Below are positions 6,868 through 9,981 of a stretch of 9,981 bases of DNA, in pieces. Numbering within the stretch: position 1 is the stretch's first letter; each line of letters starts with the position of its first letter. The notes under the pieces are model-generated. The model worked only from the letters and a program-made list of their open reading frames with translations, ran no database searches and was not told where the DNA came from. The stretch covers positions 21,821 through 31,801 of the forward strand of contig MEWF01000021.1 of assembly GCA_001773255.1 (NCBI GenBank). Reading direction: 5' to 3'. The DNA comes from a candidate division WWE3 bacterium RIFOXYC2_FULL_42_13 (lineage in GTDB: Bacteria > Patescibacteriota > WWE3 > UBA101185 > UBA10185). The position numbers and the translations under genes are program-made.

Positions 6868-7685
6868 TACGTACCATCGTTCAAACATTAACTCAAAAAG
6901 TGGAGAAGAAATACAGGTTCGCTACGCACGCCGTGTTTTACGCCACAATATTGTACGCGCACAATAGCGGATTTATTCCTCTCGAAAATTTATGGCTCTA
7001 TTTTACGATGCTTTTTGTCACGAGTGCGTCGGTAATATTGGTGCACTACCCGAACGTGACCTACAAAAATATTTTTATGGCAGTATTACTTCCCATGAAT
7101 CTTGCACTGGGGGGCACCCTTTCCTTATTACTGTTTCCGAACATAAGCCTTCTTTTCAGATTTGCCGCAATAATAGTCTTTTCGTTGTTGGATTATATTA
7201 TTTTGCTCATAGACAACATTTTTTTAGTCATAGAGGGTAGGGAAGAGCTGATTCCGCTTTACAGAGTAGCCGTGACGTGGAGTCTGATTTTGCAGATCAT
7301 TGTTTTTATCCCATTCGTCGCCGCGATCTACAAATTCAATGTTAATAGTTACTATCACGCCGCTGTTGTGGCGGTCGCCGCGTTTTTTTATTCGTTATAC
7401 CAAATATGGGTCACAAGGTACGATAAAGATGCGAAAAATGTCGGAGTAGTGGAGAGGATTTTTCTATCTTTTATAGTTTTCTTTTTGGTTTTCGCCGGCG
7501 TGATCGGGGTTTCATTTGTTCCTTCGGAGCCTTTTCTTAAGGCATTGTTCACAGCATCCGTTGCAATGTTCGGTCTTAGTTACGTGAGCGCTTATCTAAA
7601 AAACGAGATAAATAAGAAATTTATTTTTCAGTACGCCTTCATTACGGTTTTTTTCCTCGTTTTAATGATGATCTTCCGCCCTTAA
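6864..7685 (+). CDS. Polytopic membrane protein of unknown function
   Basis: I do not recognise a characterised family. The 273-residue protein is largely hydrophobic, with about 8-9 likely transmembrane helices (roughly 24-38, 44-62, 70-90, 95-120, 138-158, 164-184, 200-220, 226-243 and 253-271). The N-terminus is short and basic (IRTIVQTLTQKVEKKYRFATHA). A charged loop, EGREELIPLYR, lies near residues 123-133 and YDKDAKNVGVVER near 190-202. I see no transport or enzyme signature. It overlaps ruvC by 4 bp (ATGA), so translation is probably coupled and it belongs to the yebC-ruvC transcript. I believe comparable membrane proteins occur next to ruvC in other CPR genomes, but that is from memory. 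No terminator hairpin is visible after its TAA at 7683-7685. It is certainly a real gene, but the function is open. Confidence 0.8.
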   Translation: MIRTIVQTLTQKVEKKYRFATHAVFYATILYAHNSGFIPLENLWLYFTMLFVTSASVILVHYPNVTYKNIFMAVLLPMNLALGGTLSLLLFPNISLLFRFAAIIVFSLLDYIILLIDNIFLVIEGREELIPLYRVAVTWSLILQIIVFIPFVAAIYKFNVNSYYHAAVVAVAAFFYSLYQIWVTRYDKDAKNVGVVERIFLSFIVFFLVFAGVIGVSFVPSEPFLKALFTASVAMFGLSYVSAYLKNEINKKFIFQYAFITVFFLVLMMIFRP

Positions 7686-7730
7686 TTAGGTTAGTGGGTG
7701 AGTGAAGTAGGGAAGAACTATAGGGTAGAA

Positions 7731-7769
7731 TTGTCATACTCTCTAGCATATAATACTATAGGGTGCTAG
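7731..7769 (+). promoter_or_regulatory. Promoter-like element framed by an inverted repeat
   Basis: TTGTCA (7731-7736) is 17 bp from TACTAT (7754-7759), and a perfect TATAAT lies at 7749-7754. The -10 area sits inside an inverted repeat, CTAGCA (7743-7748) and TGCTAG (7764-7769), with 15 bp between arms. ACTATAGGGT at 7755-7764 repeats 7717-7726. It would be a promoter under operator control if real, but no confident gene follows; the nearest frame is the 55-codon ORF at 7848. Confidence 0.3.
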
Positions 7770-7891
7770 TCGTATCCATATTTTCGTACGTTTGTCATAT
7801 ATCTACGGGTATTTGTCATGCTTATGAGCAAATAAACTGTTCAATCTATGCTAGGTTTTGTTGTAATGGCAACGTTTTGCACGATTGTCAT
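7731..7891 (+). repeat. Four direct copies of TTGTCAT
   Basis: TTGTCAT occurs at 7731-7737, 7792-7798, 7813-7819 and 7885-7891, all on the + strand. The first and last copies extend to an identical 11-mer, ATTGTCATACT (7730-7740 and 7884-7894). Start-to-start distances are 61, 21 and 72 bp; the 21-bp step is two helical turns. I noticed no other TTGTCAT in the window. Possible roles are binding sites for a DNA-binding protein or strand-orienting sequences left of the dif-like site. The function is unknown. Confidence 0.6.
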
Positions 7892-8015
7892 ACTTTTCGG
7901 TGGAGTGGGGGTGTGGATAACTCAGGAACCCGGGTTAGGTAATTTAGATTTAATAAATCAGATCGCATGTCGGATCGAGCGCTTTTATTCTTTTTCAATT
8001 AATGAAGTAGTTTAA
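7848..8015 (+). CDS. Possible small hydrophobic protein (55 aa), doubtful
   Basis: ATG 7848 opens 55 codons to TAA 8013-8015. Residues about 4-24 (FVVMATFCTIVILFGGVGVWI) would make a good membrane helix, followed by a polar tail ending INEVV. There is no Shine-Dalgarno, and the frame upstream closes at 7833. A promoter-like element lies 80-90 bp upstream. ORFs of this length arise by chance in AT-rich spacer, and the frame covers the DnaA-box match, so this is a candidate only. Confidence 0.2.
   Translation: MLGFVVMATFCTIVILFGGVGVWITQEPGLGNLDLINQIACRIERFYSFSINEVV
7912..7920 (-). promoter_or_regulatory. Single perfect DnaA-box match
   Basis: TGTGGATAA on + is the complement of the consensus DnaA box TTATCCACA. 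It is the only perfect copy I saw in the spacer. A lone 9-mer is expected by chance roughly once per 10-15 windows of this size, and the skew direction argues against an origin, so its function is uncertain. Confidence 0.3.
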
Positions 8016-8140
8016 TAATTATTCGGTAATTAAAATATATATAATTTGAATGCGTTTATTTTTTTCTGCTTTCATCCTCTCTTACTAATTTGTGTCTTAT
8101 TTTTTATATTTACGGTGTTTCAGGTTCAACCCCCAACACA

Positions 8141-8168
8141 ACGTCGTTAAACATACATTATACGACGT
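8141..8168 (+). other. Putative dif site (Xer recombination site, 11-6-11)
   Basis: The left arm ACGTCGTTAAA (8141-8151), central CATACA (8152-8157) and right arm TTATACGACGT (8158-8168) give exactly the 28-bp layout of dif sites. The reverse complement of the right arm matches the left arm at 9 of 11 positions, with ACGTCGT perfect. The inner edges, AA on the left and TTAT on the right, match the conserved inner edges of known dif sites. The site lies in the only long spacer of the window, beside a GC-skew inversion and 378 bp before a Xer gene. dif sites are where Xer recombinases resolve chromosome dimers under FtsK control. The high arm symmetry suits a single recombinase. The alternative is an operator palindrome for xer. 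Confidence 0.55.
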
Positions 8169-8172
8169 GTGG

Positions 8173-8200
8173 CGTGTAGGTAAAATTGGCCTACCCAACG
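8173..8200. repeat. Inverted repeat next to the dif-like site
   Basis: GTAGG (8176-8180) pairs with CCTAC (8190-8194) around a 9-nt loop, and the outer CGT (8173-8175) pairs with ACG (8198-8200) past a 3-nt bulge. It begins 5 bp after the dif-like right arm. It could be an accessory protein site or a transcript hairpin. No U-rich tail follows, so a terminator is unlikely. Confidence 0.35.
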
Positions 8201-8246
8201 TATAGATATATCCTTATAAATTAATGCGGAATTATTCTTACTATTT

Positions 8247-8415
8247 CCCTATTTATTGCAGTAACTAATTTCTGCTGCCCGTGATCAAAAATCTACTTTC
8301 CCCTATTTTTCCCGTGCCTATCCTGTACCGTACATTTAACGCACGGCGCCCTCCCAAAATTTTTACGCCCTATTTCTCTACCCGCCCCGGTTCGTCGGGA
8401 TATTTCATCCCCTAT
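8247..8415 (-). repeat. Four CCCTAT motifs right of dif (ATAGGG on - strand)
   Basis: CCCTAT occurs at 8247-8252, 8301-8306, 8368-8373 and 8410-8415; the first three read CCCTATTT. The reverse complement, ATAGGG, occurs on + at 7720-7725 and 7758-7763, left of dif. The motif therefore points toward the dif-like site from both sides, as FtsK-orienting sequences do. Copies elsewhere in the window are mixed on the left, so this is suggestive only. Confidence 0.3.
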
Positions 8416-8419
8416 GTAC

Positions 8420-8425
8420 TATAAT
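8420..8425 (+). promoter_or_regulatory. Possible -10 box for xer
   Basis: A perfect TATAAT lies about 120 bp before the xer start. No convincing -35 is seen 16-18 bp upstream (GGGATA is the local sequence). It would give a leader of about 115 nt containing a GTTGCAAC palindrome (8486-8493) and the CAGGAT direct repeat just before 8530. The start codon at 8547 has no close Shine-Dalgarno; the nearest AGGA ends 20 nt upstream. Confidence 0.3.
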
Positions 8426-8546
8426 CTATATATCCTAATGAAATTTGGGGTCATTTCATGAGACGCCATGCCATTATTTGTTGTTGTTGCAACTGAAACA
8501 AGGAACGACGCTCCAGGATGCCTCAGGATAAATTTTTTTAAAAAAG

Positions 8547-9596
8547 ATGACTAAAGTATCATTCGAATCAAATCTTTCCGACGTGCTGACCCAGTACCTC
8601 GAGTATTGCGAGATAGAAAAGAACCTCTCGCAGAACACGCTCAAAATGTATCACTTTTATCTGACGGATTTTATAGAATGGCTCCGCGCCTTTTTGAAAA
8701 AAGACAAAGTCACCCCGGCGGATATAACTGACGAAAACATTAAAAAATATAGGCTCGACTTAAACCGCAGAATAAGCAGTAAATCTAACATGGAGTTCAA
8801 GCGTTCCACCCAGAAGACCTTTTTGGTTGCGATTAGGGCTTTGTTAAAGTATCTGGTGGTAGAAGAACAGTTGGAAATAATGTCTCCCGAGCAAATTATT
8901 CTGGGCAAGTCGGATGACCGTGTGCCCAAAGTCCTTAACGAAGAGCAAATGAAAAGGCTATTTGATGGCCAGGATCTGAGCAAAAGGTCCGGAATAAGAG
9001 ACCGCGCCATTTTAGAGACTTTGTACAGTACCGGTCTCCGTGTCAGCGAGCTTACAAAACTTAACCGCGACGACGTTAATCTTAATTCCGGAGAGTTCAC
9101 CGTTATAGGTAAAGGACGCAAAGCAAGAACGGTTTACCTGTCGCCTGCCGCGAAAGATTGGATAAAAAGATATCTTGGGCTTAGAGGGGATTCTTTTAAA
9201 CCTTTATTTCTAAGGTATTCAGGCAAGCACATGGAGTCGGATGACTTTGACGGCGAATCGTTGAGGCTCACTGTAAGAAGTGTCGAGCGCATGATTAAGA
9301 AATACGTTGCAAATTCAGGCATTTCCGTTGATGCCACGCCGCATACACTAAGACACACTTACGCTACGGGATTACTTCAGGAAGGCGCGGATTTGAGAAG
9401 TGTGCAGGAGTTGTTAGGACATTCCAGTGTTTCCACGACCCAGATATACACTCATATTACGAACAGGCAGCTTAAGAATGTGCACAAGCTTTATCACAAG
9501 GATATCGAGGGTAAGCCGACTTCTTACACAGAGGATATAGAGGAGGAAGGCAGCGATATTAGAGGTGAAGATTCGGGCATAACTTCCTTAAGCTAA
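8547..9596 (+). CDS. xerC/D-like: Xer-type tyrosine recombinase, with insertion and C-terminal tail
   Basis: Tyrosine recombinases of the Xer type resolve chromosome dimers at dif through a covalent 3'-phosphotyrosine intermediate. The 349-residue protein has a SAM-like core-binding N-terminal domain (about 8-115; QYLEYCEIEKNLSQNTLKMYHFYLTDF) and a catalytic domain with the full residue set: Arg165 (STGLRVSEL), Lys189 (GKGRKAR), His266 and Arg269 (TPHTLRHTYAT), His292 (LLGHSS) and nucleophile Tyr301 (TQIYTH). At about 300 residues XerC and XerD are shorter. The extra length here is an insertion near 212-240 and an acidic tail after about 320 (EDIEEEGSDIRGEDSG). ATG 8547 is chosen because an in-frame TAA lies at 8529. 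The adjacent dif-like site and absence of phage or transposon genes favour the housekeeping chromosomal Xer over an integrase. I cannot say whether it is XerC, XerD or a single-enzyme type. Its stop overlaps that of guaB by 4 bp. Confidence 0.92.
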   Translation: MTKVSFESNLSDVLTQYLEYCEIEKNLSQNTLKMYHFYLTDFIEWLRAFLKKDKVTPADITDENIKKYRLDLNRRISSKSNMEFKRSTQKTFLVAIRALLKYLVVEEQLEIMSPEQIILGKSDDRVPKVLNEEQMKRLFDGQDLSKRSGIRDRAILETLYSTGLRVSELTKLNRDDVNLNSGEFTVIGKGRKARTVYLSPAAKDWIKRYLGLRGDSFKPLFLRYSGKHMESDDFDGESLRLTVRSVERMIKKYVANSGISVDATPHTLRHTYATGLLQEGADLRSVQELLGHSSVSTTQIYTHITNRQLKNVHKLYHKDIEGKPTSYTEDIEEEGSDIRGEDSGITSLS

Positions 9597-9981
9597 TTCA
9601 AAATAACATCGTGAGCATTGCTCTCACGCACGCCCGCCTGAGTTACCTGAATGAATTCGGCGTTTTTCCAAAGTTCTTGCAGATCCCTTGCACCCGAATA
9701 ACTAAAGCCCGATCTTATGCCGGCCAGGAGGCTTTCCACAACGTCCCGGAGCGGTCCTTTATACGGTACAAAGGCCTCTACACCCTCGGTATGGTCGGCA
9801 TAGGAGTCGCTTTTATCCTGAGAGTACTTCCCTATTTGTCTGATTTTTTCTTTCTTTGATGTGGAACCGTTATACTCTTTGTATTTTTTACCGTTTAATT
9901 CAATTATTCCACCGGGAGCCTCGTCAGTTCCTGCGAACAGATTACCGAGCGTAACGGCAGATGCCCCCGCAGCGAGAGCCT
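9593..9981 (-). CDS. guaB: IMP dehydrogenase-like protein, C-terminal part (5' end beyond window)
   Basis: IMP dehydrogenase oxidises IMP to XMP with NAD+, the committed step of GMP synthesis. The minus-strand frame is open from the window edge to a TAG (9595-9593), giving 128 full codons. It begins ALAAGASAVTLGNLFAGTDEAPGG, the diagnostic end of the TIM barrel, then YKEY, then EGVEAFVPYKGPLRDVVESLLAGIRSGFSYSGA, and ends VTQAGVRESNAHDVILN. The EGVE..VPYKG stretch fits IMPDH better than GMP reductase, which usually has EGKTV. In the mobile flap, DKSDSYAD stands where IMPDHs have SKDRY or SSDRY, so Tyr is kept but Arg seems replaced by Ser, and the flap is about 7 residues longer than in E. coli. 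The catalytic Cys loop is outside the window. The gene converges on xer with a 4-bp stop overlap. An IMPDH/GMPR superfamily assignment is certain and IMPDH itself likely. Confidence 0.9.
   Translation of the reverse strand, partial: ALAAGASAVTLGNLFAGTDEAPGGIIELNGKKYKEYNGSTSKKEKIRQIGKYSQDKSDSYADHTEGVEAFVPYKGPLRDVVESLLAGIRSGFSYSGARDLQELWKNAEFIQVTQAGVRESNAHDVILN

Larger units (their letters stand above)
7686..8546. other. Gene-poor 861-bp region, proposed replication terminus
   Basis: No ORF here resembles a known protein, and no tRNA or rRNA is seen. The sequence is AT-rich, especially about 7980-8110. By hand count the + strand has about 61 G and 31 C in 7681-7920, then about 58 G and 101 C in 8041-8460, a sharp skew inversion. 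A + to - inversion read 5' to 3' marks a terminus. The region also holds a dif-like 28-mer (8141-8168), four TTGTCAT repeats, a DnaA-box match, several inverted repeats and the upstream region of xer. The terminus interpretation is an inference from these signals together. Confidence 0.55.

Noticed and set aside
7751..7763. TAATACTATAGGG looks like a T7 RNA polymerase promoter
   Set aside because: The central bases of the T7 promoter are missing and there are no phage genes nearby.
7912..8110. Origin of replication (DnaA box followed by AT-rich stretch)
   Set aside because: There is only one DnaA box, the skew runs from + to - (terminus direction), genes converge on the region, and no dnaA or dnaN is seen.
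7686..8546. CRISPR array, tRNA or insertion sequence in the spacer
   Set aside because: The repeats are 6-11 bp with irregular spacing, no cloverleaf was found, and there are no transposase remains or terminal inverted repeats.
8547..9596. Integrase of a mobile element
   Set aside because: No attachment-site duplication, excisionase or phage gene is seen; the terminus context and dif-like site fit a chromosomal Xer better.
9610..9628. Hairpin CGTGAG / CTCACG just after xer, possible terminator
   Set aside because: It lies inside guaB coding sequence and has no U run on the + side, so it is weak as a terminator.
9611..9859. 82-codon + strand frame after xer
   Set aside because: It is the antisense shadow of the clearly recognisable guaB C-terminus.

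Overview
This looks like chromosomal DNA from a Candidate Phyla Radiation (Patescibacteria) bacterium. The basis is family recognition: a LytR_C-type protein, a stand-alone VirD4/TraG-like ATPase with a long N-terminal domain, a conserved hypothetical of a type I associate with CPR genomes, a TPR protein with an 'LKEPG' C-terminal module, and a compact yebC-ruvC-membrane protein cluster. TGA acts as a normal stop at the end of ruvC, which argues against the lineages that recode UGA as glycine. I cannot assign a phylum within the CPR from sequence alone.

Layout. 2-463: C-terminal part of an RluA/RluD-family pseudouridine synthase. 480-1598: membrane-anchored protein with a degenerate LCP-like region and a LytR_C domain, followed by a hairpin terminator. 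1668-4244: 858-residue membrane-anchored conjugation-type ATPase. 4258-5076: coiled-coil and two-module hypothetical protein. 5078-5773 (minus): TPR protein, ending 1 bp from the previous gene. 5774-5834: short divergent promoter region. 5835-7685: tightly packed yebC, ruvC and a polytopic membrane protein. 7686-8546: 861 bp with no confident gene. 8547-9596: Xer-type tyrosine recombinase. 9593-9981 (minus): C-terminal part of an IMP dehydrogenase-like protein whose stop overlaps the xer stop.

The main discovery is in the 861-bp gap. It holds a 28-bp site with the 11-6-11 architecture of a dif site (8141-8168). The two arms match each other at 9 of 11 positions and the right arm starts with TTAT, as in known dif sites. 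The gap also shows a sharp GC-skew switch on the + strand, from G-rich (about 7681-7920) to C-rich (about 8041-8460). That is the direction expected at a replication terminus, not an origin. Most genes to the left are on + and guaB to the right is on -, again converging on the gap. The xer gene starts 378 bp to the right of the site. I propose that this is the chromosome dimer resolution locus and terminus, with one Xer recombinase next to its own nearly symmetric dif site, in the manner of XerS/difSL or XerH/difH. The gap also carries four TTGTCAT repeats, a short motif whose orientation flips around dif, a perfect DnaA box and other inverted repeats.

Other points: YebC lacks about 60 residues matching the family's inserted domain, the LCP-like region has lost its Arg-Asp pair, the IMPDH flap lacks the usual Arg, and the ATPase has no conjugation partners in view. 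RluA, YebC and RuvC are housekeeping functions in rRNA modification, translation or regulation, and Holliday junction resolution.
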